The notes beneath the pieces were generated by a model. That model was not told the DNA's origin, did not search any database, and worked only from the letters and a program-made list of their open reading frames with translations. A DNA stretch of 64,000 nucleotides from Onthophagus taurus (lineage: Eukaryota > Arthropoda > Insecta > Coleoptera > Scarabaeidae): the NCBI RefSeq assembly GCF_036711975.1, contig NC_091966.1:7447501-7511500 (forward strand). Direction: 5' to 3'. Each line of letters opens with the position of its first letter. Positions within the stretch are counted from its first letter, which is position 1. Shown here piece by piece: positions 1 to 12,400 of this stretch. The position numbers and the translations under genes are program-made.

Positions 1-95
1 ATCCGTAGTTGCGGATGCGATTATCCGTTACATCACTAGTTAATAGTAACGCTCCAGATTTTGAGTATATTACAAATAATGTGATGTCGTTGTAA

Positions 96-280
96 CTAGA
101 TTTTGTGTATATGTCGTTGTGCTATTGGCAATCCTTTTTTGGGCGCACTAACAAGTATGTTTTCTTGTAGCACAAAGCTGGAATTTATGTGTAACAACAA
201 CACCTCAAAATGAGGGATATCGTATTCTTGCAAGTCAACCACAGCTTGTGATTTATCTTTGTAATTTTCACAAAAATCAA
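96..280 (-). pseudogene. Decayed copy of a DnaQ-like exonuclease-type ORF
   Basis: Read on the minus strand, this stretch encodes a peptide containing AVVDLQEYDIPHFEV and runs open to a TAG at 98-96. It closely matches, in DNA and protein, the start of the plus-strand ORF at 50020, including about 35 nt of upstream sequence. The initiating ATG of that copy is replaced here, so this copy looks dead. The VVDLQ segment resembles the first acidic motif (DxE/DxQ) of DnaQ/RNase H-fold exonucleases; that assignment is inference. The element is cut by a stop after about 55 codons and possibly by the window edge. Confidence 0.5.
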
Positions 281-1296
281 CAATGACCCAGGTTACTTAG
301 AACTGAAATGCCGAAATGTCATACTGAAATGATGAGCTCAGAATACAAACTGACAAACCGAACTTAACCATAATAATATTTTATAGAGAAGGAGTGAGGA
401 TTGAAATAAAGTTACAGACCTTGAAAATAAATCAAGGTTACCTTCTGAAACCTCTCAAGGTGAAGGCCATGCAGAGGTCAATCTGCAAATATCTACTACT
501 TTTTATAATACGTAATAAAATTGGGCACGTTTCATTTAAAATTATAAATGTATTCGCTGTATCTAACACATTTGATGATCACTTGCTTTTTTTAATATGT
601 CAGATAATAGAATATTAAGTGATTAGCAACTTTCTATAACATTTTGTCATATCTTCAGCAGCAGTCGAGAAATCTGTTGTGACAACTAAAATCAAACACT
701 CTGTATAGGTATTGGAACAATTTTTGACTGCAAAGATTCAGACAAGAGGAGGTGTTATTTTACAGGCTGCTAGAATATACCTCCAGTATAAGACAATTTT
801 ATTACAGTAGCAGTTCTAGGGCTGTTTCAACCACACTTTGTCTTTTCTTGATATTTTCGAGCGTTTTGACACTTGCTCGAGTAGTAGAGATTACCATTAC
901 ATACATGAGTGGGCTCTTATTGCCCTTAATACTAATATTTTCAACGAAAAATGTTGCTAATTTTTACAAATTAGTTAACTGATTGGATCTTGTATTGGTG
1001 GAAGTTTATTGTGGACGATCTTTGTTTGAGCTAATTCATGATTTATTTACCTGCATTATGGACATTGATACGCCTCCTGAAACTAGATCAATGAGATTTT
1101 CAGCACTTATATTACGATTGGACATCATACAATTCTTGGATTGCGATTGCACTGCTAAGTTATTCAACATTCTGGGTGAAGGACAATCATGGCAATATTA
1201 GCTCTGATGCCACGTGGTCTTTGATGATGTGGGAATTCTGATGAAGCGTTCCACACTTAATTTATACCCAACCCAATAGCATATCATCAACATATG
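281..1296. other. Gene-poor stretch with one broken open frame
   Basis: No recognised gene. The plus frame 752-1201 is open for about 150 codons apart from one in-frame TGA at 980-982. Its first half is hydrophobic, with two possible membrane segments. It has no ATG at the left edge and no recognisable motif. It could be a receptor or transposon relic, or chance. Confidence 0.25.
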
Positions 1297-1298
1297 TA

Positions 1299-3100
1299 CA
1301 GGGTGTCCCGTTAAGCGTACGGAGCGGCTGTATCTCTAGAACGTTAAGGCCTAGAGGTTTGGGAAAAAAATCCTTATAAGCAAAGTGACCAAGAGAAATA
1401 GCTGGAAATTATTGTAAAGTTAGTAATTCTACCGCTAGGGGGCGTAACTGCCATTGAAAAACATAAAGTTCCCGCTATCTCAGAAACTTAGACGATGAGC
1501 TATAACTTTGACAACATCATTTAATAGCTTGGATAATACCGCATCGCTTTTGTTTTGCGATATTTCTCATATTTGTCATAATAAGGGAGGGGGAGGCCAA
1601 AGCGTTTTCATATGTTTACATTTTAATATCTCCTAGACCATTCAACCGATTTGAATATTTTCGGTGTTGTTTAAAAGAGCATTTTATGCTCTTTTTAAAG
1701 ATATTTTCAGTAAGACCGTTTGCTTTAAAACAAATGAGCTAGAGGGCGTTATCTGCAGCGATTACATATTTTTGTGATTTTTGAAGAAAAGTTAAATGGA
1801 ACGATACTATTTACTTCACAGACCCTTGATCACCTTAAAATTTGCTAAATTTTAGTGAAAACCGCATCTCGATATCGCCACCCGTTCTCGAATTATAGAA
1901 GAAAATGTTAAAAACTCGAGTGCCATCAATCGGATCCAGTTACCTCATCGACAAAAACAAATCACATAACCATGGTAACTGTAAACATGTCATTTACTAA
2001 CGCAGAAGCGTATGATGATTTATTTTCAATGTTTTGAATACGATGCAACTGCATGGCAATTACGACAAAGAAAGACATTTTTCTCTAGAAGTGTTTTTAA
2101 GATTGACTTAGCGATTACGGAAAACTGGCCACGTGTAGCCCATTCAGACATCTCTATGAATTCGTAAATCACATTGGTGCGCAATGTGATCTCACATAAT
2201 CTGGGAACTCCGAAAACAATTGTCCACAAGATTTCTCAAGAGAATAATATCTCCACTACGTTGTTTTACATCAGGCCTTAACAGATACCGATTATGATAG
2301 CAGACTGAACTATTACCATTGACTTTTAAATATAATTTGGGCAAGTCCAAACCTTTTATCACAAAATGCTATGGATGCATGAAGCATCTGTCCACAAGCT
2401 GATGTAAACTTGCATAATATGCATTCTTGGTTCGAGCAAAATCCACATTGCTTTCACCCCTTTATCTATTGGGTAGACTAAACGACCTGACTTTTCAAGA
2501 AAAACCAATAACCAGGTAAAATATGACAAAACACTAAATACCAGTAGAAACGTGTCCAGGGCCGAGACTTAAGCAGCGCTTTTTTTTCGTCGAAACTAGA
2601 TTAAATAAATGCATCGAGGTTTGTGGAAGGCATTTCGCACATTAGTGAGTTATTTTTGCCAAAAATTTAAGTTATTCTAAGTGTTTTGGTTTATTTTGTT
2701 TTATTATCATTGTTGATGTTTCATTGATCCGTTAGTTTTTAAGCAGTTCTAAGCTTGGATAAAGTGTGAAGGAAGGTTCTAGATAATAAAATTTTGGTTC
2801 TCTCTTATTTGTTTCCTAAGGTAACTTGATCCGATTAAGATATACGAATTTTTAATATTTTCTTTTATAATTCGAGAATGGATGGACATATCGAGATGCG
2901 GTTTTCACTAATATTTAGCAAATTTTATGGTGATTAATGGTCTGTGAAGTAGATAGTAGCGTTCCATTTAACTTTTTTTCAAAAATCATAAAAGTATGTA
3001 ACCGCTGCAGATAACGCCCTCTAGCTTATTTGTTTTAAACCAAGCGGTCGTACTGAAAATATCTTTTAAAAGAGCATGAAATGCTCTTTTTTATGATTTT
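1299..3100 (+). mobile_element. Degenerate DNA transposon with inverted repeats and a DUF4817-type transposase relic
   Basis: A terminal-looking motif CAGGGTGTCCCG starts at 1299 after a TA. Two arms of roughly 250 bp, about 1663-1915 and 2841-3094, are inverted copies of each other. The shared content includes the segments around AGAGCAT and GCATCTCGATATCG. Between them, at 1987-2280, lies a shifted plus-strand reading frame that begins MSFTNAEAYDDLF and continues in another frame with WQLRQRKTFFSRSVF. This resembles the N-terminal helix-turn-helix (DUF4817) of an insect mariner/IS630-like transposase group. Stops and frameshifts make it inactive. I did not find a matching right terminus, so the outer right boundary is uncertain. 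Confidence 0.55.
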
Positions 3101-5030
3101 TATAATTTTAGTCAATTGATATAAAGATCGAAGTAATAACAAGCTAAACCATATGTTATTATTGGTAAATTTGAATTAGATCAGAAGGATTTTCTTGAAG
3201 TCTCATTTACACACAATATGATATATCATATCCATTTTTAATACCAAAAACAACATCTATCTACTTACATCGGATATACATTCGTTTTCCTATAACAATT
3301 TTACTGTTATTATCACATTGTCGAATTTTTTTAATTGAACTGTCATCGAAAACTAAGTCTTTTGAAGATAAATTTAAAGCTTTGACGCTTTAACTGTAAT
3401 TACAAGACACCTAAACGATACTTTTCTATTTACACCGATTTCCCATTTCTTATCATGTTCCATTAATGTATAAAACTAAATGAACCTTTAAATGTTTTAA
3501 CATCGGAAAGACCTTAAGAGAGCGAAAGTGGTTTTAAAGTGCTGTTCTCGAACGGGAAATCGTGTAGTGTTGGTCTTGAAGACCGGAGCGGCATCCTCGC
3601 AAGAATAACGGATTACGGATGATCACTTTCTAAATACGGCGAAAAGTGAAATTACGTGCGACTGACATAATTCGTCTTCTTTGTCGTGTATTAAAGGATG
3701 AGACGGCGTCTCCAAAGAAATACTGAAGAAATGCGGCAACTGAAGAAATCCAAATCGCATCAACTACCGCATCTGGATACTTTCTTCTTTGGTGGTTAAT
3801 GGTAGAGGTTCAAACGATCTCTCTCCTTCTGGTGTGTGAAAAATATCGCGATTATTATGTTGAAGGAGAAAATTTGAGAACTTGTGCGATGTTATTATTA
3901 TTGAGCTACTTTTTTACAGTAATTAAGATGAGTGAAATAAATTGTGAAAGGTGAATTGATTAACCTTATTCTTAATGATTTCACATCATTTCAAGAGGTT
4001 CGACGTTTACAATATGTTAAAAACAAATTAATATTTTAGAACTATTAATAAAAAAAAAAGTACTTTGGAAAGTTATTCGTAACCTCATAAAAAAGCATCG
4101 AAACCAACTGCTTCGATATGAACCGATAACGATAAATTTAAATTGTTAAAAGTTTGTATTTATATGCACCTAGCACATGTCAAGTTTACCAGCGATAAGG
4201 AGAAAATTTCAACTCTTAGAAAGTCGACAACACTTCGTATTCCCTGATCAAAGTCTCCTCGAGCAATGATAAAAGTCGATGTGACACTCGTTTGAATCAA
4301 CCGTTTACGACAATTAAAAGAGAAAATATTTTCAATTTAGTTACTTCTTTAAAATGTAAATTGAAGCTTAATATATTCGGTGTTTTATTTCACTTCCGGA
4401 GTTATAAAACTAACGTTTTCATTTATTACTTTATTGTAACTCTTGCACCACCCGGTAATAAAGAAGGTGAAACGCAATGTTTAAAACATAACATTAACAA
4501 GTGAAAAAAACATAAATAATAAAATCACCAAAACAAATTTTACATCTTTCTCTTTTTATGTAAAAAAAAAACTTCTTAATTAACTCCTTAACAATCATTA
4601 ACACATGTTACGACAAACAAAACACAGCATAAATTTAGTAAATAACTTCCTCAACTAAATTATATGCATCATGACGTTTTAGTACTGATGTAATTAATGA
4701 TTAGGAAGTTGAAAATACAATAACACTAAAGAGTAATATCCCGCGTGTTGGCGATCTCGAGAAAGTGATTCTCATCATCAGTGTCAAAGGGCGAAACGAG
4801 CCATCCGCGTTCGGTTCGCAGCGAAGTGAAAGGACTTTCAATTGTATGTTCTACGACATCTTCTCGCGGTTCAAAGGAAAAGCGGCAGGTTCAAGTACGC
4901 TTCTTGCTGTTCGATGACCTCGCCAACGTTGGTGAAGATCCCCACTAGGTCACGGCCAGAAAATCCCCTACTACATCCCATTCTCCCTCCGTGGTGAGAT
5001 ATGGGATGGACACCCCGGATGGGAATTGTA
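3101..5030. other. Intergenic region upstream of the glycine-rich gene
   Basis: No coding region is supported. The stretch is AT-rich to about 3480. A GC-richer patch lies at about 3530-3840 and another at about 4740-5030, immediately upstream of the glycine-rich gene, where promoter or enhancer DNA would be expected. The small ORFs at 4292-4504 (+) and 4871-5077 (-) have no recognisable features. Confidence 0.4.
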
Positions 5031-5032
5031 AC

Positions 5033-5039
5033 TATAAAA
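5033..5039 (+). promoter_or_regulatory. Candidate TATA box of the glycine-rich protein gene
   Basis: TATAAAA lies 93 bp before the predicted ATG at 5126, which would give a 5'UTR of about 60 nt. A second TATA-like string (ATAAAAGG, near 5090) would leave almost no 5'UTR and is the weaker candidate. Insect cuticle genes are usually TATA-driven, which fits. Confidence 0.45.
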
Positions 5040-5125
5040 TGTTGTTGAAGTTGAGGAAATCTGCAGAATTCGTCCAAGCGAGGCGAAGAATAAAAGGAGG
5101 GTGAAGAAGTGCTTGCGGTGCACTG

Positions 5126-6853
5126 ATGGCTCGGTTAAGTTTTGTAAGGATTTAATGAAGATAATGAAGGGCGAAAATAATTTTTTATTTTTTTATTGCA
5201 GACTTTGGTGGTAGTAGCCTGTAGCATTGTTCAGAGTTACGCTACTTTTGGAAAAGAACAGTAAGTGTTAATTAATTATTTTATTATAATAATAAAACAT
5301 TTTTTTTAAATCTAATCGTGAAATATACGAAAGTTGCAAATGAATAAAATTGCTAACACTTTCTTTTTAGAATAATAAAATAACATCATAAAAAATCATT
5401 TGCAACCTTCGTAAACACACTACATGTAATAAAAAAATAAAATGGTGAATCCAATAAAAGTAATAGTGGTCATAAATACAGAGAAAGTAACTCTCGGGTT
5501 AACGGAAGTAACCTTTACTTCTTCTCACAGTCTTAATGTTCACACAATTAAAAGTATAAAACTTTCTTATCCATAAACTTCCGCGTTAAAACATGATGAG
5601 TGCATTTTATTTTAACAAAAAATCTCTCTAAAACAAAAATAAATTGCGAATTTCTTTTTTTTAACAGTGTCCATATTCGAGTCCACATTCCCGATTCACA
5701 CGGAGATGCTGGTGGTCATCATAAAGAAATAATTCACTTAGATGGTGGACATGGAGGAGGAGGTGGTTTTGGAGGCGGGTTCGGTGGCGGCGGCGGTCAT
5801 GGGGGTGGTTATGGAGGAGGCGGTGGTCATGGGGGTGGTTTTGGAGGAGGGGGTGGTTTTGGAGGCGGCGGCGGGTATGGAGGAGGTGGAGGACACGGCG
5901 GTGGAGCTATTACTATAATAGAAGATCACCACGGAGGAGGTGGAGGCGGTCATGGAGGAGGTGGTGGTGGCGGATATGGTGGAGGCTTCGGAGGAGGTGG
6001 TGGTTTCGATGATCACCACGGAGGTGGCGGCGGCGGTTATGGTGGAGGAGGAGGATTCGGAGGAGGCGGTGGATTTAGTTCAAGCGGGGGTGGTTTCGAC
6101 GATCACCACGGAGGTGGTGGGGGAGGTGGTTATGGAGGTGGAGGAGGATTTGGAGGAGGCGGTGGATTTAGTTCAAGCGGGGGTGGTTTCGACGATCATC
6201 ACGGAGGAGGAGGCGGTGGTTATGGAGGAGGAGGGGGATTTGGAGGAGGCGGTGGTGGTTTCGACGACCATCATGGCGGCGGTGGTTATGGAGGAGGAGG
6301 CGGTGGTGGTTTTGGAGGAGGCGGTGGACACGGAGGAGGAGGCGGTTTTGATGATCACCACGGAGGTGGAGGCGGTTATGGAGGAGGAGGAGGCTTCGGA
6401 GGCGGGGGTGGTTATGGAGGAGGAGGTGGGGGAGGCCATGGAGGCGGTTTCGATGATCACCATGGAGGTGGAGGAGGAGGCTTCGGAGGCGGTGGTGGAG
6501 GTGGATACGGGGGAGGAGGTGGTTTTGATGATCATCACGGTGGAGGAGGAGGCGGTGGTTATGGAGGAGGAGGAGGCGGTGGATTTGGAGGAGGAGGTAG
6601 TTTTGATGATCACCACGGAGGAGGTGGTGGATTTGGAGGCGGCGGCGGTTATGGAGGAGGTGGCGGACATGGAGGAGGTGGTGGATATGGCGGTGGCGGT
6701 GGACATGGAGGAGGAGGTGGTGGCTACGGCGGCGGTGGAGGATTTGGAGGTGGCCATGGAGGCGGCGGAGGACATGGGGGAGGTGGTGGATACGGAGGGG
6801 GAGGTGGATTTGGGGGCGGAGGCGGCCATGGTGGTCATGGAGGATACGATTAG
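5126..6853 (+). CDS. Secreted glycine-rich structural (cuticle-like) protein, 3 exons
   Basis: The model joins 5126-5143, 5202-5260 and 5668-6853 (1,263 nt, 420 residues). Donors are GTAAGG and GTAAGT; acceptors are TTGCAG and TTAACAG; all phases match. Exons 1-2 encode a classic signal peptide (MARLSFTLVVVACSIVQSYA), followed by a short linker with VHIRVHIPD. The rest is nearly all glycine, broken by Y, F and H. The motif FDDHH followed by a glycine run occurs eight times, with one EDHH variant and two SSSGGG spacers. The role is inferred as extracellular structural matrix, such as cuticle or a silk-like coat; there is no chitin-binding RR domain. Regularly spaced D/H clusters could bind metal or crosslink, which is speculation. 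The large overlapping antisense and +1 ORFs are codon shadows. Confidence 0.85.
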
Positions 6854-6946
6854 GTTATTCTTTAAAGAACAACATAGAAAATCTTTTGTAAATAGTTTTT
6901 TATCTCTCTTAAGACTTTGTAAATACTTTTGTTGTTGAGGTTACTT

Positions 6947-6952
6947 AATAAA
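6947..6952 (+). terminator. Polyadenylation signal AATAAA of the glycine-rich gene
   Basis: AATAAA lies 94 nt after the stop codon. Cleavage 15-25 nt further on would fall inside the 3' end of the convergent gustatory receptor gene. Confidence 0.7.
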
Positions 6953-6979
6953 TGTTACGTGAAAATATTACTTGCCTTA

Positions 6980-6985
6980 TTTATT
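6980..6985 (-). terminator. Polyadenylation signal AATAAA of the gustatory receptor gene
   Basis: On the minus strand AATAAA begins 12 nt after the receptor's stop codon. It sits within 30 bp of the signal for the opposing gene, so the two mature 3' ends probably abut or overlap. Confidence 0.65.
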
Positions 6986-6996
6986 GCAGTTCAATT

Positions 6997-9209
6997 TTAT
7001 TCCTTTGATACTTCAAATTGTAAAGCAACCAAAACATAAGTGAGAATGTTAGCACAAATCTATAATAAACGTCAAAATTATCTTAATAGCTTTCAACTTC
7101 ACAAAAATCCTTTTTAACACTTCCTTTTAGTATTTTACTGAATGTACAGGTGTCCCATCGGTTGTCTAAATTTTTACCAAGCAGGAGATTTTTTCCTCAA
7201 TCCCGTTAGCAGTTTGAAGGATAATTAATGTTCTCAGGAAGGATTGTGGGCAATAAAACCGCAATTCAACTGATTCTGGAAATATTTCGTATCTACTTCC
7301 TCAGGGCGAGTTCGTAAATTGCACTGAAATTAACGAAAGTTTGAACATTATCATAAAATCACGCGTAAAACTTTTATTAAGCGGCATTACTTATAACAAA
7401 TTTTTACCCTTATTAGGAGCCGCTCATTTATTGCCGGTTGGGTAACCAGAGACCAAGAAATTTAACTGTCATTTCATTTTTCTTAATTTTTGTCTTAAAT
7501 AATGAATAAATCGCAAATTTTTTGGTGTGAATTTACACTGTGGTAATTAATTATCGTACCCGACGTCATCAAGTATGCAACCAAATGCGCAACACGCGTA
7601 TTGCAATACCAATACTGTGATATTGGTTGCATACTTGCAATGATGACGTCGAATATGATAATTAATTAACACACTGTAGTTTACTATGACTCCCACATCA
7701 TATGGTATAAGAACCGTTAAAAAATAAAACCATAAACTTTGCCGAAGCCAAGTATATCGAATTTGGTGTTTCTATCTTGAAATTTAGATGTCAAAAAAGC
7801 CTATACCACAACCGATGGGACACCTGTATAATAGATTCTCATTGATCCGTTTCGCAAAGATTCCAGCGATTCCGCAAATCCAGCAAATCCAACAATTTAA
7901 AATATCAAAAGGAAATTGTAAAAAAAACAAAATTTAAATGAAATTTTTTAACTTACAGATCCAGCAATATTCATATTAATATCAACAACTCCAGAAGCAC
8001 TAACGGGTCGATGTTGTCTTAATTTTTCTATAAACAACGTAACTTGTAGGTGTTCTTCCGGTGAATCAAGCTTTGTAGAATACTCCAATAAAATAGGAAT
8101 TAATCCTTTAATCTACAACAAAATTTACCACTCAACACTTCAACAATAAAAAAATTAATTCTTACCATGTTCTGTAATTGTTGTGAATTATTTAAAAAAA
8201 TCAAAACACCAAAAGTGTGAACAACAACAAAAAGGCAATTTAGAAAGTGAATAGTATTAGATATTGAGCTGTTAAAATCGTATACAATATAAATAACTAC
8301 CGCGTAATAATTAATTATTAACGCTGCTATTTCAACAACCAAGTGACATAATAATTGAGGATTAACACATTGGTTACAGTCGTAAATTAATCCGCATATT
8401 TCTTCGTGTAAACTCCTAAGATAATCAATTATTTCATGTGATTTAAATTTCCTTAATAAATTATTATTGAAATGATTTGATTTGCATAATTCATAACGTA
8501 TCCCCATAAAACGATTATTATTATTCGTAAGATACACACCGTCAAGAGGATGACTTTCTTGAAAATTAATAAGAAATAAAAGTGATTTTTCAAAACAACC
8601 CAATATCCCCATAAAAACCGCGCAATACGATAAAAATACTATATAAAAAACGAACGTCATATTTTGAAAAAATTGCGAAGAAAAATGTTTATAACCAAAA
8701 TTAATTTCGTAATTTCCCGAAAAGTGTATGTAAATCACGGCTGATAATTGAACTATCATCGTTAAAAATGCAATTCCAATAAAACCAAATTGAAGGTTTA
8801 ACACAATTTTAAGCGAACTTTGACAAAGTAGCCCCTCCTTTAATACCAAAGACATTTTGTTTAGGGTTTTGGCAACTTTCGGCGTTTTAAAGATTGATAT
8901 CACTGTTAAAATCGCTATATGAACGCAATAAATCGCACTGATAATATTGATTAAAGTCGAATGTAACGATGTGTGTGACGAAATTTTCTTTCGAAACAAA
9001 TCCATAATTTCCCCGTACATCATCGTCAAATGAGCAATCAAAATTAAAACTATAATAACCGACCAAACCATGTACCATTTACACGTTTTAAAGACGCATT
9101 GATTATTTTTGTGGGTCGAAGTCATTGGTATCATTCCGAAGATTTTTGTTGAAAATAACATCGGCATTAAAGCTCGACAAAGACACAATTTATTCGATTT
9201 AGTTTTCAT
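6997..9209 (-). CDS. Gustatory receptor (insect 7TM chemoreceptor), 3 exons
   Basis: The model joins 9209-8166, 8112-7957 and 7059-6997 on the minus strand (420 residues). All introns are phase 0; the first has donor GTAAGA and acceptor TTGTAG, the second donor GTAAGT and acceptor ATTATAG. The N-terminus carries the Gr-like segment LMPMLFSTKIFGMIP, followed by about seven hydrophobic segments. Exon 2 ends in ASGVVDINMNIAGS, and the tiny last exon supplies TYVLVALQF, the family signature TY(5)QF. Insect Grs are inverted-topology ligand-gated cation channels of gustatory neurons; the ligand cannot be read here. Length matches the usual 370-450 residues and no inactivating change is seen. The last intron (897 nt) is mostly a 680-bp transposable element. 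The gene is convergent with the glycine-rich gene and lies 238 bp downstream of the Ig gene on the same strand. Confidence 0.9.
7147..7826. mobile_element. 680-bp nonautonomous TIR element in the last Gr intron
   Basis: It starts CAGGTGTCCCATCGGTTG and ends with the inverse, CAACCGATGGGACACCTG, flanked by TA on both sides. This fits a Tc1/mariner-type insertion. It has no transposase. It fills most of the intron between the second and third receptor exons, and the receptor's splice sites remain intact on either side. Confidence 0.8.
7534..7678. mobile_element. 145-bp MITE nested inside the intronic element
   Basis: Arms containing GTTAATTAATTATC, GACGTCATCA and GTATGCAACCAA are inverted around a short centre. 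The ends read TACACTGTGG and CACACTGTA. Related ends occur near 23574 and near 32100-32127, so this is a small dispersed family. Confidence 0.65.
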
Positions 9210-9447
9210 GTTGCGATGAATTTTATTTGCTTCCTCACACTTTGATAGAACAAAGAATTATTTTTATCAATTGTGATGATAAATTTTTTGTTTGAATAGG
9301 TGGAATAAAAGCAAACAACATTATTTCTTTGAGGTGGAAATGTGTATTGATTGAAACAGTATATTTTCGTAGTAACTAAAACGTATATGTTAATTACTAC
9401 AGGGAATTTTATGTAATTAAGATAACATTCACGCAATACAATTTAAT

Positions 9448-12400
9448 TTAAAACGTGTATTGCGGAAGTTGATCGGCACGATTGCGTTGAAGTGTGCTTT
9501 GTTCGCTTAAAATAACTATTTCCGAGCTTGTATCCGAAGCTGCATCTTCTTGATTAGGTTGAGTATGTTGAGGTACTCTTCTATATTTATGGTATAAAAC
9601 CGCTGCCATTGCAACCAATAAAATTATACTTGAACCAATTCCTGCACCTAAACTAGCTGCCAAAGATATCGGACCTAAAAAAATATTTAGTGAAAGAAAA
9701 ATTTGTGGGAAGGAAAAAGTTATAACTGTTAGGTACAAATTTACACAGATAATTCCTTAGATGATTCTGAGAAAAATGGATATTTCTGTGTCAACGAACT
9801 AAAACCATACGTTTAATAATGAATTGATATTAAATAAACAACCACGTTTTACCCTTTTACTTGATTTTAGGTCATGGTGTTAATTTTTTAAGAAATTACC
9901 AACAATTTGGATGTTTATTTACAGCTGTTAGATGCTAATAATGAGATAGTATATAAAACTAAAACCTTGGATCTCGATAATTACCTATTTACAGAACAAT
10001 GTTTATTTAATTTTTTTTGTATGTTTTTATTTAGAGAGGAATTTCAAGTATTAAGCAATCGATGTAAATAATAATAATGAGGTATAACGCCATGTAGAGA
10101 TAACCTTGAAGTTTTTCCCAAAACACGTGGAACACGGCAATGGTGCTCAGTATCTCAAAACGGGGAAAAAATGCATCACAGTCTTGGGAAAATAGAGTAG
10201 AAACCTGATTCTTGCCAGGAAAGCAAGTTAAAAGAATTGTAACACGTACTTCCAGATGATGATGGGGGATTAGCAAAAACGAATTCAATGAAAGTTTTAA
10301 CTTTAAATTTAAAATTGTTCGAGTGGTAAGGCGATATCGCATCTCATTGCAGAAATATCACCTAGTACTTAATATTAAGGCAATACAAAGTGTATACGCA
10401 CCATTTTATGTACTCTCACTGCGGTAGAAGACTCACAAGCAAAGTCAATGTGATCAGAAGGATAGACCATATATTCACAACTTTAACTACGGAAAAAGAA
10501 TCTAAAATCCCTAAGTTTGCAACTTGAAAATTACCACAAAATAGGAATCGGACAGATTTAGCAAAAAAGAGTAAGATCAAAAAAAGATGCTGTTGATATT
10601 AAATTAACTGTTGAGAAATACACGGAAAGAGCAAAAACATCACGAAAATGACTGCTTGTACGAGTTGAGGGACCTTTCTCTGGATTGTCCAAAAGAATCA
10701 TAATCCGCAATTGCTGATCTAAATAGCAGACTCAAAATTTTTATAAAAAAAAATTTTGACTTCAGTCTGTTAAGCAGTCATGTTAAATAAAGCATTTAAG
10801 AACACAATCTTCAAGTATTCGAGGCCATCAAATACCATCACCAGAGTAGTGACGATTTTTCCACACGAGAGCAACTTAAGTTCGAAATTTATACGCAGTG
10901 GTAAACCAATACAAGATAACGGTGCCTTTGGCTATGAAGAACTGGCTATGATAGAGGTTGATGACAAACTTGGAAAATGAATATAAAGAGAAATACCTCG
11001 AAACATCTTTAGATGCATGGTTGAGCTTCATTTGGAATTGACACTATGCGTTCACTGCCAAATTTACCATTTAATTCTGGTAAAGTTTAACTCACTGCTT
11101 TAGAGCCAGAATTTGGTATGTTTTACAGAGAGCAAGTAACGTTTTACAATCAGCAAGTAACACGAAAGTATTCCCAAAATTACTTCACTATATGTATAGT
11201 TTATGGAACGGATTACTATCAATTAGGTAGACATAGAACACATGGAACATGCAGGCAAGCGAAAATGTATTACTAAACTGCATGAATATACACAAAGAAA
11301 TGCTTCTACAGATGAATTATAACTAGTACAATGGAAGATGTTGGAAATCTTGCAGAATACGGAGCTCACTGATATAGTAATAAACATTATCAACCTTTCT
11401 TTCGATATTCTTTTTCCTTTTTCTGAATTTTTCCATCGGTTTTGCCAAAGTTACGTTGCTTGTATCACTTCCAATTTCATTGTCATTGAACCAGTCACAA
11501 TTCGTTCGAGAAATTAGTATTGTTCTCCTTCCTAAGACGTATTATCTTGTCCGATTACGCTTGGGCCAATTGCCATTCAATCAATATTGATTAGCACAAA
11601 ATGTGTCTTATTTGTCGAAACCCGAAAGCAACAATAACGCAAGATGAGATAATAAGATGGGAGATTCAGTTCAAGACTCAAAAGTCTTCTCTATGTCAAC
11701 TTAGGCGTCAGATCCTGTGTTGCAAATAATTACACATGAGAAGAAACCTTATGAAGAAGGAAATATGATAAATAAAATTACTAATTCGGTGTTTGTCATA
11801 AAATGAGCACAACTTTCTGCTAATACTGCAATGAGACCTGTAGATGTAGTGAGTAAGGACATTTTCTTGCAACTAAAAGATCTTCTTGTAACTTCACGGG
11901 AGAAACAAGGAATCTGCGGAAATGATTTCAGATGTATTAGTATTTATTTGAGTATTTATCAACTGTGATACCAAGCACTTTTTCGTACTTTCAGAAAAGA
12001 TATCTCAATCCTTTGCAATCATGACAGTGTACACCATGTGAAAATCTTATATTCGAATGTCAATAATAATAATTCTAAACCCATTACTTAAAGTGTATAA
12101 TGTAAATGTGATTCAAAATCATCTGAGGAGCTAGCACCTCATTTGTACCTATATTTTAGAAATACCCTGCATAAAAATTTTGATTTAAGTCAATAGAAAT
12201 GAATTAAAAAATGAAAAAAAATTAACCTCCTGGATTTAAATCAAGTACAATTAAGTTAACGTATTCCTTTTCTCCAATGTTTAAAACACACGACCAATTT
12301 CCAACGTCTTCTTCTTGTACGTTATATATTTTCATTCCACACTCTCCAAATTCCAAACCATCTCCAATATAAGAGATTCTACGAAATTGAAAAAAAATTG

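Noticed and set aside
2430..2450. tRNA B-box-like word GGTTCGAGCAAAATCC
   Set aside because: No A-box, no cloverleaf and no acceptor stem could be matched around it.
5738..6938. Large Ser/Thr-rich antisense ORFs and a Glu/Val/Met-rich +1 ORF over the glycine-rich exon
   Set aside because: They arise from the GGN-rich codon repeat read in other frames; they lack starts, splice context and signal peptides that fit.
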